Below, one piece after another: positions 8,888 to 18,760 of a stretch of 40,497 nucleotides of DNA. The DNA comes from Chara braunii (taxonomy: Eukaryota; Streptophyta; Charophyceae; Charales; Characeae), in assembly GCA_003427395.1 (NCBI GenBank), contig BFEA01000084.1, forward strand, positions 2,908,500 through 2,948,996. Direction: 5' to 3'. Position 1 is the stretch's first letter; every line of letters begins with the position of its first letter. Made by a program: the position numbers and the translations under genes. Under the pieces are notes generated by a model that ran no database searches, had not been told where the DNA came from, and saw nothing but the letters and a program-made list of their open reading frames with translations.

Positions 8888-8975
8888 AAGTCCTTTGGGA
8901 CATCTGTTAATATTGGAATGATACAGAGAAGATTAGCATGGCCCCTGCGCAAGGATGACATGCATAAATCGAGGG
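8888..8975 (+). ncRNA. U6 spliceosomal RNA-like sequence (probable pseudogene)
   Basis: The region is nearly identical to plant U6 over most of its length: TCCTTTGGGACATCTG, ATACAGAGAAGATTAGCATG (ACAGAGA box at 8923-8929, AGC triad following), GGCCCCTGCGCAAGGATGAC and CATAAATCGAG. U6 pairs with U4 and then with the 5' splice site and U2 in the spliceosome. Against a functional gene: the 3' end runs into GC-rich sequence with no T-run terminator, and no TATA box is visible about 25-30 bp upstream, where a GGGGCGTTGCCCC hairpin sits instead. It is the better-preserved member of a tandem pair. Confidence 0.75.
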
Positions 8976-9237
8976 GCGGGGCCGCGGCTGGGTGTTGTCG
9001 GAGCATTCGGTGCCGTCACGCTGCGCGGAGTGAGAGGCCGGGTCGGCGACTGCGGGAGCAAGGGAAGGGAGTGGAGCGCAGCAAGCAGCGGGCGGAGTCG
9101 GGAGAAAGGCGAAGAGGAGCGACGGGCTGTGCAAGGAGGGCGCGAGCAAACCCGGGCGGCTATCCGCGCTAGGTACATCCGATAGCAGACGACGGAGAGG
9201 TCGACAGGGGAGGCTGTGGCCGGGATGAAGGTGCGAG

Positions 9238-10378
9238 ATCCCGCCCGTTACTCAATGAAAACGGGCAGGGGAAGATGTTAACTCGGGGTTATTGGCCGTG
9301 GCGAGCCCGAAAGTGGTGTTAGTTTTAGTGGTCGAGTGGTAGATTAGGAGGGTAGCGAAGAAGAGGGTGCGCGGAGAGATGGCGGAGGGAAGAAATGGCG
9401 GGAGTGGAAGTTCGTTTACTCGGCCGTTTCTCGGCCGTTGTTGACGAACTAAGTTGCTAAACAGGGTATTTCGGGGCTCGCGACCCCGATTCTGAAGTCG
9501 GAATTAGTAGAGGATTAATGGGGAGTGAGTTAGTAGGAGGTATGGTGCGCCGGAGTTATGTCGGGAAGAAGGAAGCAGAAGGGGAGGAGAATTGTGGAAT
9601 GCTCGTCCCTCCATAGAATCGGACAGGGAAGGAAGCGTTTTTTGGGATTCTGAGGCCGGGCGACTCCGATGGTAGAGTCGGAACGGTGAGTGGAGGTCCG
9701 TACCGGGAGCTAGGAGAAAGCAGGCTGCGTGGGAAGACAGGGGGAGAAAAGCGAATGGACCGGGATGGAGGGGCGCGCCAGGTTCGTGCGGGAGTGGTGT
9801 TGGAGATGGCGGGGTAGAGATTGTAGAACCCGCTCATTTCTCGATGAAATCAGGTAGGGAGAGAGTCCACCCGGGGGTTTGTGGGCCGGGCGACTGTGAT
9901 CGGGCGGTTAGTTCTAGTGCTAAGTCAGTAGAGTTAGAGTTAGAAAAGGAGAGGAGGTCCGCTGGGCTATGGCGGAGTGTCGAGGATAGACTGCGAGGGG
10001 TGAGGAGGAAAGGATGAGCTTGCCCTACTTGATCCGTAGCGGATTTGAGCAAGGGAGAAAGCTACACTGAGGAACGGACGTAGGGCGAGTTCGAATTCGG
10101 TGTCAGTTTTAGCAAGGGGTAGGTATGGAGGGAGGTTGGTAAGGAAACTCGTGCGCGGAGGTGGCAAGTGGCTGGTTATGGCGGTATTGAAAAGGGCCGG
10201 TCTCGCCCGTCTCTTAACGGAAGAAGGCGAGTGAAAGGTCGAGATTAGCGTTCTGAGGGCGGCGAGTTGGAATCGCGGTCAGATTAGGACAATAGTTAGT
10301 AGAGACAGAAGTAGTAGGGAAAAGGGGTGTTGCTGGTTAAGTATGGGATGAACTTACCCGCGTTTACGGGTAGATTCA
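9238..10378 (+). repeat. Array of seven non-identical hairpins, about 150-230 bp apart
   Basis: Inverted repeats occur at 9243/9260 (GCCCGTT/AACGGGC), 9409/9444 (AGTTCGT/ACGAACT with an inner CGGCCG pair), about 9600-9637 (weaker), 9829-9861 (weaker), 10019-10052 (CTTGC/GCAAG with ATCCG/CGGAT), 10202-10231 (CTCGCC/GGCGAG with CCGT/ACGG) and 10347-10379 (GATGAA/TTCATT with TACCCG/CGGGTA). The intervals share a loose order: GGCGA-N-TCCGAT-like, TTAGT-rich, then a purine-rich stretch with ATGGCGG. These look like diverged tandem units in which pairing survives better than sequence. The host element is not identified. Confidence 0.6.
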
Positions 10379-10504
10379 TTCGAGTTTGGACAATCCAACG
10401 AAGCAAGTAGCGTGGGCGCGGGGTTAGAGGCTTACCTGTTGCTCGACGCCTTGCTTATCCTGGTGGTGGAAGCAGCTCCCCGTAACCTCTACGAACACAA
10501 CCGA

Positions 10505-10610
10505 GTTGGCGGTGCAGTACGAACCGAGATTGAGCTGCCAAAGCCAACTTGCACCCGTATCTGGCCGGTGGGCGGGGCCAAGTTCGTACGATAAAGGAGC
10601 ACGGGTGCAA
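10505..10610 (+). other. Two adjacent long-range hairpins
   Basis: GTTGGC (10505-10510) pairs with GCCAAC (10543-10548). TTGCACCCGT (10549-10558) pairs perfectly with ACGGGTGCAA (10601-10610), enclosing a GGCC/GGCC pair. They may continue the array upstream. Confidence 0.55.
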
Positions 10611-12114
10611 AGCGTGGGAGCGCAGGGTCAGGAAGAGAGAGAGAGAGGGAGAGGGGACTTACCTCGAAAGGGCGAACTGGCGGCATGGGATAGACCAAAG
10701 CTGGAGGCAATGCGGCAAGCTCACCAGTTGGGCGGCACGTGATGGCAGGGGATCCTTACTAATCCACTGCCCTCTGATTGGGCGAGGGGGCCGCCCACCC
10801 AGTCGGGTGAAGCAGCGGAAGACGGTAATAAGGTGAGAGATTCGTTGGATAGTTGCGGGGCTATCTGTGTCGTGGATCGAACTAGCAAGGTCTGAGAACT
10901 GAAATCGGGGAGTTCACCTGCTGGCCCTTACGTGCCTAACCAGCCATTGGGCCGAAATAACGGAGAGGGTATGTAGAATTGGCCCAAAGGAGCGAGAACT
11001 ACTTACCCGGCCAGGAGAGTGTCGGTGATCACGAAGGCGAACAACAGGCGGTGAGGGTGTCGGAGGCTGTGCTAGGCCTTCCGTTGCTACTGCGACCGCT
11101 CTACATTTCAGTGGCCGCAGCCATGCAATGTGTCTCCGTTGCTGGACCAGCCAACGTGCTGCCTGCTGTCTCCAACCCCTGCCGCTACCGCTTACTGCCG
11201 GCTTCGTCCGCATGAAAGACTGCAGACTGTGTCTTTGGTGTGTGTGGGCGAAGGACTGGCGACAGACAAGACCGCTGCAGACTGCACACGGACTATTGCT
11301 GCTGACTGTGGGTAGGGGCAGTGTCCGTTGGCCGAGCATGAACAAGCTGCTGCTATTGATAGAGCGTGTGTAGACTACCGCTGGGAGCTACTATTGGCTG
11401 CTGCATATTATTGTATTTCGCTGCGCCTAGCTGCTGTATGCTACGGCCTGCGGTATGGCGGCCATATGGACCCAGAGGACTGACTGAGCCTGGGAAGGGA
11501 GATTGATGTTGCAAACTGGGGAGTCGTCAGAAGGTTGGCTTCGACAGTTGACTTCAGAAGTGAGCCGAGATGGTACTTTGGTCGCCATTGCGGGGCCCTC
11601 AGGCGATTGAAGATAACGAGGCCCTCTCGTGCGAGTCTAAGAGCACCTCCCTTGGATCTGAGAGTCTGAGACCTTCTCTTTCTGCCTTTCTTACTTTGAG
11701 TCTAGTCTCCTGGTGATGAGAGGAAGGCGGCAGGTGGGATCGCAACCCGTAATCTGCGCCAAGGCCTCTGTGGGAGGTTGCCCCACTGATTGCAGGAGCT
11801 CTGCCGGAACTCAGGAGGAGTTCTGGAGGCAGGGAACCTACAGGTAATCATTACTTTCTCCTCTATAAACCCAGATATAACCCCTATTGGTATTTCTCAT
11901 TGCATCGCTGACTGATTATATGGAGTGCAGCCCTACGCTATTCTTGGTTTGACTTTCAGGACACTGGATCAGATTAAGTAAAAGAATGTTTGCTCAAGTT
12001 CAGTTTCAACTTTATTGACTGTATGAATTCAGATTGTTAAAAGGAACTGCATATGAGAAGGGCAGGATAGAGGGCTGTTTTGCATGATGATTGGTTGGGT
12101 TATTAAGGCTGGGA
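10611..12114. other. No gene recognised
   Basis: Mixed-composition sequence with short ORFs lacking any domain I know, plus a few further short inverted repeats (for example AACTGG near 10675 with CCAGTT near 10723). Confidence 0.5.
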
Positions 12115-13000
12115 GGTCCCCATAAGTTTGGGGAGACCCAGTGCTTTGTTTCTTTTGGTTTTGATTGGAGCATCAGACTCTTCTATAAGTTTAGGGGGTT
12201 TGATTGCTTTGGAGACTGGGATGTCCCCATAAGTTTGGGGAGACCCAGTGCTATGGTTTTGCATGGAGGGTCAGGTTGTTCTATAAGTTTAGATGACCTG
12301 ACTGCTCTGACTTGCGAGGGCTGGATTGTGTTCGATTTTTAGGGACTCTGGACGCTCTATAAGTTTAGGTACCCTGAGTTGCCTTGTTTTCTTGGGTTTT
12401 TCCTAAGTTTCTTTTATTCCTGAACGAAGGGGCCGAGCCGTTTTGTAAGTTCAGGTGGCTCAGTCTCTTCCTGCTTTTATTTCAAGAAAAGAGACATGGC
12501 AAAGGGGCGGACTCTTCTGTAAGTTCAGGGGGTCTGACTCAATGCCACGCACATGGTGGTTCATAGAGAAATGAAACAGGCAGGGAGTTAGATCCTTCTG
12601 TAAGTTCAGGGGGTCCGGCTCAAAGCCTCGTACATGCTGGAACCCAATGGTTATAACTTGACTATATTTTATCATTATTCTATTTACGAAGGAGCTAATC
12701 AGACTGTTCTATAAGTTTAGGTGGTCTGACTATAGCCTATCACAACTTGAAGAGAGTATAATGAAGAATAAAATTGATGGTAAGCTGGGGCAGACTGAAC
12801 TTAAGTTAGTTCAGTCATATGCAACCTTAGAAGATAAAGGGAAGACAAATATATATAACTTGGATATTTTAAACAATTCAGGGCGACTAGAATGGTCTAG
12901 TCGTATGCCCAAAGAAGAGAAAAGTAGTTGTGCCCTTTGTTTTGTGTATATTCAGTGGCTAAGTTACGTGCATTCCATAAGTTTGGGTGACCTGACTTTA
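12115..13000 (+). repeat. Ten hairpins with conserved loop TAAGTTYRGG and variable stems
   Basis: The core TAAGTTTRGG/TAAGTTCAGG starts at 12123, 12186, 12230, 12284 (GA in place of GG), 12360, 12446, 12520, 12601, 12712 and 12978. Most are flanked by complementary arms that differ from copy to copy: GGTCCCC/GGGGAGACC, ATCAGAC/GTTTGAT, GTCAGGT/ACCTGAC, GAGCC/GGCTC, CGGAC/GTCTG and CAGACT/GGTCTG. The 12601 copy pairs poorly. Loop bases YTNTAAGTTYAGG stay fixed while paired arm positions change together. No coding potential is evident across it. Confidence 0.75.
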
Positions 13001-13285
13001 CGCCTTATGTAAGCTGGGTATAAGGGATTAAATCGTTGAAAGATCATAAACTATTGTTTGTTCAGGTATACTTTGGGATGGTGAGAATACTTACCTTTGT
13101 GGTCTGGCTTGCATATGGCTGAGTGAGATCACTACTTATCTGAGTTTCAGTTTGATAGGTAGTTGCTTTAGCTGCTCGCCGTGTGCTAGAGCCATAGGAG
13201 TTAGTTTCAATTCCTGCATTTTCTGTGATAGTTTTTTTTTACTTAGGTCAATTCTTGCATTTTCTGGGATCATTTTTTGTATTTG

Positions 13286-13860
13286 GCTTTGTATAAATCT
13301 TGGCAAGCTACTTTCTCTACGGGAAGCGCTGCCGAAATTTCTACAAATCCGAGGAGTTAGTCAATTTTGACTTGTCAAAGTTCAACTTGTCTTCTCTTTA
13401 TATCTGACCTAGTAAAAATCTGGAAAGTCTCATTTTCTAAAGGGAGTGTTGCCCAAAGTTTTGCTAATTCAGGGAGTTAGACAAAATTGGACTTTGAGAA
13501 GTCAAAGTTATTCTCAAATTCTGAACTTAGTTTTGTATAAATTTTGGAATAACACTTTTCCTACGGGAGTGCTGCCGAAATTTCTGCAGAACTAAGAAGT
13601 TAGTTGAATCTTGTCTAAGTTGAACTCAGGTTGTCTTTTGAGTTTGTATTTGACTTAGTACAAATCTGGGAAGTCTCCCTTTCTAAAGAGAGTGCTGCCC
13701 AAATTTCTACTAATTCAGGGAATTAGACAAAATTTGACCTTCCAGAGTTAAAGATTATTTCTGTTTTTCATATTTGGAATTATATAAATTCTGGAAAGGC
13801 ACTTTTCCTACGGCAAGCGCTGCCAAAATTTTCTTAGTTTAGAGGAGTTACATTATATTT
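13286..13860 (+). repeat. Five-unit ~122-bp tandem repeat with alternating subtypes
   Basis: The core GGGAAGCGCTGCCGAAATTT or a variant lies at about 13321, 13441, 13564, 13687 and 13812, spaced 120-125 bp. Units 1, 3 and 5 carry CTACGG before the core and CCGAAA or CCAAAA after it. Units 2 and 4 carry CTAAAG and CCCAAA. Each also holds a TATAAAT/TACAAATCT-GG segment and a TTAG block. The same core recurs at 28533, 28605 and 28784. Confidence 0.75.
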
Positions 13861-13890
13861 CGACAGGTGGCGATTTTGACGATCCACTCT
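13860..13890 (+). promoter_or_regulatory. Possible LTR end and primer-binding site (weak)
   Basis: TTCGACA then GGTGGCGATTTTGACGATCC follows the tandem array. A CA end followed within a few bases by TGGCGA is the usual look of an LTR-PBS junction. A similar ACA-GCG-TGGCGACTG occurs at 18375-18390. Neither tRNA match was checked. Confidence 0.3.
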
Positions 13891-16712
13891 ATATAGGGAA
13901 GATTATGCTAGGGTCTACCTTTGCTTTGGGCACTGCTTAAAGATAGGTTCAGGCTTAGTCAATTAGGAGGATTTTGGGTGAGAATGTGTTATGGAGTTGT
14001 ATTCTCCATACACTTATGATTTTAGCTTGGGGATTTGTTTGTCTTGTGTTACAGGTCCTCTTGATCGTTTGATTCAAGTTCAGGACTAGATTCAACTTGA
14101 TCCCTTGAGGATCATCTTTTGTTATCACTGATAACAGCTCGGTTATCGATTCGTCGGTTTACGATTCAACTCCAATGCACTCCTGCCACTCAACCTAAAA
14201 GGCTTTAGCCTTGAAGTTTGAACTGTTTTGTTGTGTTTTCACCCGGACTTTATTGAAAGGTCATCCAACAAAAGTATTGAGTATTTATTTGAGAGTTGCA
14301 CGAGTGAGGCTTGTATGGCTAAAGCAAGGGATATGAGTACAGAGAGTGGTTGAAGTTGACCCCGTGTAGTGCGTGGACTTCTGGTTGAATCTCTGGTGTG
14401 ATTGCAGGTATGATTGTGGTTCGGACTCTGGATGTGACTGCCTGCGATTACATACATATATGGTTGAGAAGAGCCTCACTGTGACTGTGAGAAGTGATCA
14501 TCCTGTATAACCGACCCTCATATATTTATGCATGCCCAGAGTGCTTACGGGGCTTATCGTAATTGTGCATAAGGATTAACCAGATTATGCCTTGAGAAAG
14601 AAGGGAAATTCCCCTTTTATCCTTTGCTTGTTAGAGATTTTTATGGTTGGACGTTGTAGTCCGTGACAACCATCAAAGTCAAAACCCCTTGACTTTCGCC
14701 CAAGTCCGGAGTGAGACTCATCTCCAGGACAGTAAGAGACGGTTACCACCACAGGTATGGACCTGTATACCACCCACTCTGCACAGAGTGCTGAAGAGGG
14801 TGTGTGGTCTTCAACCGCGCTTGGCAGTTGTCCAGCGTCGAGAGATTAACCCTCAAGGCGTGTGTCAGCCGACACTTGAGTGTCGAATGTGACCCTCGAG
14901 ATTAACGAGGACCGCTTGATTATGGGCATTACATAGTACGCCATCATTGCGACTGCCTGCGTATGCTTGCATTGCGAGCCGATATGGGTTAGCCCTGCGT
15001 CCACGCGGTTTTATACTAAGTCTCGCACATGACCCCTATTCGATTTCCGCATTGGAAAGTTATGGGTTGGCTACCGAGGGACTAGGAGCGTTGTCGTGTT
15101 GTTTGTATTATGTCGTGTCGTATGTGTGTGTGTGTGTGTGTCTTATTTTTGTGTTCGTAAAGCGGTGTGCACGTGGTGTGTGGGATGCGTCCTAGTCGAC
15201 CGACGACGAGCCGCGCTTAGGACTTCAGCCCCCCAAGATGTCGGTTCTCGTGCGGGTCCGATAGGTGTATTACCGCGCGTGCCCCCTATGCTACAACGAA
15301 CGAGAAACGCCCTCGGTTGGTCCACCTCTGCGATTGCAACTGATTAGCTTTCGTACTGTGGACTGGTAACTCAGCGGGGATACGCCCACCGAAAGGAGGT
15401 GACAGCTCCCATAAGGTGGAGGTAAGTTGTGCCTCGCGTAGGCCCTATCCTGTCGTAGGGGCTCGCGCAAGGTATGGCTGGCGCACTCGGCCGGAGCGGC
15501 TTGCGGAAACTCCATGTATATTTTGCGACGAAGTATCTAGACTAACTCCTGCGTGACGCGACCGAGAGGGTCCCGCGTTGCCACGTGCAGTGCCGGACCG
15601 ATGCGCTCGACAACGGACTGTGGCGCACGGGCGAACCTGGCTTGCATGCTCGAACCAAGCGAGGTGACAACTCTGTGTTGATGCGAGGCGACGAACTGCC
15701 TACATCGGGAGAGAGAGAAGTAGAGAGAGAGATAAAGCAGTTTTGTGGGTGTGGGATAAGGTTCTTTTCGTTGTTCCTTTCTTTTCCTCTGTTCATCTAT
15801 ATAATTTTGGATCCGGATATGGTCGATTTTATCGCGGCCTTCTTTTTGGAGTTCTTTTGTAAATCGTCTCGGATTTTTCTTGTAGGCTTGTCATTTGTAT
15901 TTTTGTATGTATGCATGGAATGGATGCGAATTCCCTTTTATTAGCGATCTCGAATCTTGTTTTGCAATGCCTGTTTCGTCTCTGTCTGCTGCTCACTTGC
16001 ATGAGCTATACGCTCCGATATGATTGAAAGCGCTCGATTATTGATGTTTTGGTTTAGTCGTTAAACGTTCGATCGACAAGAGTGCTATAAGAAGTTGATG
16101 ATCCTTTATCTTCTTTCCACCTTCAAGTTTTTATCACATGTATGATATGTAATGATCGGATCTCACCCGACGCAGCAGGGATAGGATATCTGCATGCATG
16201 TTGAATGTGATCGACACGCTGAACCAACCCGTTGTTTCTCACGTGCACGCTCGCGTACGACCGCGATCTCGAGGAAACCGAGTCGCCTCGTACGTGTTCG
16301 TCTGCGTGAGTCAGCCTTGGACCACATATAAGGATGCAGGGGACCGAGCTTTCTAAACGGATATGGCTGCGGAATTTCCCTCTTGGATGTCCAATCGTGA
16401 GAGTCTGAGGGACCCGGAATACCACGAATACTGGGAAGGTTAACAACTCAGACGGCGGGGGAACTTAAGAAATATGGAATTCCCCTGTTTGACAGAAAGC
16501 GATTGATTGTGTGCGGGGGACTTTCACTGTGCCATAACTAACGATCCTAGGGGCCCCGATTACCCGGATACTTATAACACGCAGTATTTCATATCCCCCG
16601 GTTCTGTCGTTATTACGATCAGTTTTCCTCTCTTTCACCAACTCACGGTGGTGTCGTGGAATTCCATAGCCTGTTATTGGCCCCACATACTGTGCGAAAA
16701 GTGTCGGCGACA
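13891..16712. other. No gene recognised
   Basis: Short ORFs only. There is a (TG)n run near 15124-15141 and several short hairpins, such as CCCTA/TAGGG near 15443-15460. I see no domain, RNA gene or transposon terminus. Confidence 0.5.
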
Positions 16713-17204
16713 TCAGGCATACCGAGGCTCGGAAGCCGCTCGGCGAGCCTGAACCGAGGCTGAGCGGCGCCAACAACTGGTCGAACCGCGCGACCAGCCA
16801 CAAATGCGAAACCAGAGGAGATGGTGATTCCCATTTCTTTTAGGCTTGAACATTGAGTTCGTTGGCAGGGGCAATGTTGTTGAGATTTTGCTCAAGAATG
16901 CAAGAGTGTTTAGATCTGTCGGTACTGTGACTGAGGGAAAGTGCCCGGGATCTTTAGTCTGAGATGCACTGCGCATGCCATCTGCCTTATGCTGCACGAC
17001 ATCAGCGGCTTCCCGTTTGTGCACAAGCCCCGAGAAGTGGTCTATCCTCTGTCTTACGAAAATTAGAAGCGCCGCGACCACCCTCTTTGCGCTTATACCC
17101 CGAAAACTTGCCACAGGAGATCTCAGTTCCGACCTGGGACTCCACCCCCACTTTCCTAAAATCCTTGGCACATGCCTTTTTGCACTTTCGGGCCCCCATC
17201 CCAC
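16713..17204 (-). CDS. Unidentified 163-codon ORF, doubtful
   Basis: The minus strand is open for 163 codons and includes the segment HKADGMRSASQTKDPGHF. A second minus frame (17002-17199) reads a Lys/Cys-rich GARKCKKACAKDFRKVG. Two open overlapping frames may mean a frameshifted remnant of one protein. I recognise no family, and no neighbouring element supports either reading. It may be chance. Confidence 0.2.
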   Translation of the reverse strand: MGWGPESAKRHVPRILGKWGWSPRSELRSPVASFRGISAKRVVAALLIFVRQRIDHFSGLVHKREAADVVQHKADGMRSASQTKDPGHFPSVTVPTDLNTLAFLSKISTTLPLPTNSMFKPKRNGNHHLLWFRICGWSRGSTSCWRRSASVQARRAASEPRYA

Positions 17205-17351
17205 TCCGATCAGAAAGTCGTGCTGGGTGTGAGGTTGGGCGTCTGCATTTTAGTCCATACAGTGGAATGAATAATCTAATGAGTTCTGTGGTTCTCAGCC
17301 GAAGCCGGGTAATGGCCCGGGTGGGGTGTTTCAGATGTTTTGTAAAAAAAA

Positions 17352-17378
17352 TTCTTAAGGGACACTGGGCCCAGTTCC
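17352..17378 (+). mobile_element. Short fragment of the LINE-like 3' tail
   Basis: TTAAGGGACACTGGGCCCAG matches the start of the tail seen at 4775 and 39020. The remainder (GATGCTCCCCACCAATAG) is missing. Confidence 0.4.
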
Positions 17379-17757
17379 AGTCTATGTGTGGTGTTTGGTA
17401 CGACTATTTCGTACGACTGTTTGTTTTAAGTAGTTTAGATGGATCTCAGTCTCGAACTCGGTATTCCAGGTTCGTCACCGGGATTGCCAGGACTGCAGTA
17501 AATGGTTACCCGGGTCTACAAAAGTTTGGGCCTGACATGGGACCGACTGCGTGGTACTTGATTTTAGTGTTTGACGGCAGTACTAGTGTGAAATTTTTCG
17601 TTTTTTTTGTGTGTTGTTTGGGTTTGACCCGTGGACGGGTGACTTAGTCAGACGTATTACCAGAAGCTGTGGGGAAACCTATATGAGCAATGATTGTACC
17701 GCTTTTCTGTCTTTTCAGGTCCTACGTCATAAAAACCTGCGTCCTGTGCCGTACCCC

Positions 17758-18262
17758 CGTTCACCGTTCACGGGGTCTGTGAACGGAGCCGGTCATGAAG
17801 TTCACGGAGTGCACGACACGGGAGTTCATGGAGTTCACGGAGAGCGGTATTTTTTTTATTTTATTTTTTTTTTAGCTGGGGGGGTATGTTTTTTTTTTAT
17901 AGGAGGGTGGGGGACATCGAAGGGTAACTCCCTATAATTTTTTCAAATTTTAGTTTTTACTAATAATATTTTTTAATTAAAAAAAATAAAATCAACCAGT
18001 TAAAATAAGCATTTTCGTTTGCTATTTTGTAGGTCATTGCAATTTTATTTTTTTTTCAATGTCACCACGCTGTGGGGCTTGAGGCGAATGTACCTGGGGG
18101 AGCCCAAAAAAAAAAAAAAAAAAAAAAAACACCACTCTTTGAACGACCGGTCACCGTGAACGGCCATTCACAAAAAAACACCCGTTCACAAAAGAACACC
18201 CGTTCACCGTGAACGGCCGTTCACAAAAAAAAACACACCAAATGAACGGCCGGTCACGTTCA
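17758..18262. mobile_element. AT-rich segment bracketed by CCGTTCAC/GTGAACGG palindromes (possible nonautonomous DNA transposon)
   Basis: CGTTCAC or GTGAACG occurs at 17758, 17765, 17779, 18146, 18183, 18201, 18209 and 18218, with weaker variants at 17799, 17834 and 18243-18260. These include a perfect 17-base palindrome at 18200-18216. Between the clusters lies about 330 bp of AT-rich sequence with long A and T runs. Clustered inverted motifs at both ends suggest subterminal repeats of a MITE. I could not define exact termini or a target duplication. Confidence 0.4.
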
Positions 18263-18760
18263 CCGGATCGGCACCGCTTGCGTCCATTCTGGAGATGGTA
18301 GGGGGAAGACGGCGGAGGTGGGATAGTGGAATGCAGGATTTTGACGAGGGTGAGGTTAGGCGGTATCCCCCTTAGGAGGACAGCGTGGCGACTGTCGAAA
18401 CCGGTCGGGGTGCCATACCGACCGGCGGTTTATCATTCACGTACTATTGTACTTTCTGTACACAGTACTCTGTGATATCTTTTTGTCGACAAAGTCTTCT
18501 GCATCGCATGTTGCCTTGTACTATGTACGGTGTGTGATATCCTCTTGCAACAATCTTCGAAGGCCCATGTGAACCAGCTTGCAAGTCGCCGAGCGAGAGT
18601 GAGCATGAAGAGTTCCCGTTAAGCGAAGGGACTTTCGGTAACTTGAATGCTAGTTGTTTGGCATTCACATTCGACTTTGGAGTACGTGTTCTACGACTGC
18701 AGCTCATTGTGGGAGGCTGCAGAGTTATCGAGACGAGGTTGAGCCATCCGGATCATTGGA
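18263..18760. other. Leader-like region upstream of the CCHC remnant; no gene
   Basis: CCGGTCGG and CCGACCGG (about 18401-18425) form a perfect inverted repeat just after the PBS-like TGGCGACTG at 18382. No other feature is recognised. It may be the 5' leader of the element that encodes the CCHC remnant. Confidence 0.35.

Noticed and set aside
8888-8975. Active U6 gene
   Set aside because: No TATA-like element near -30, no upstream plant USE recognised and no terminal T-run.
9238-10378. CRISPR array
   Set aside because: Units are not identical repeats with unique spacers; the context is eukaryotic and the hairpins differ in sequence.
13085-13110. ATACTTACCT resembling the 5' end of U1 snRNA
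   Set aside because: The bases that follow do not match U1 stem I or the Sm site region; a 10-base match is expected by chance.
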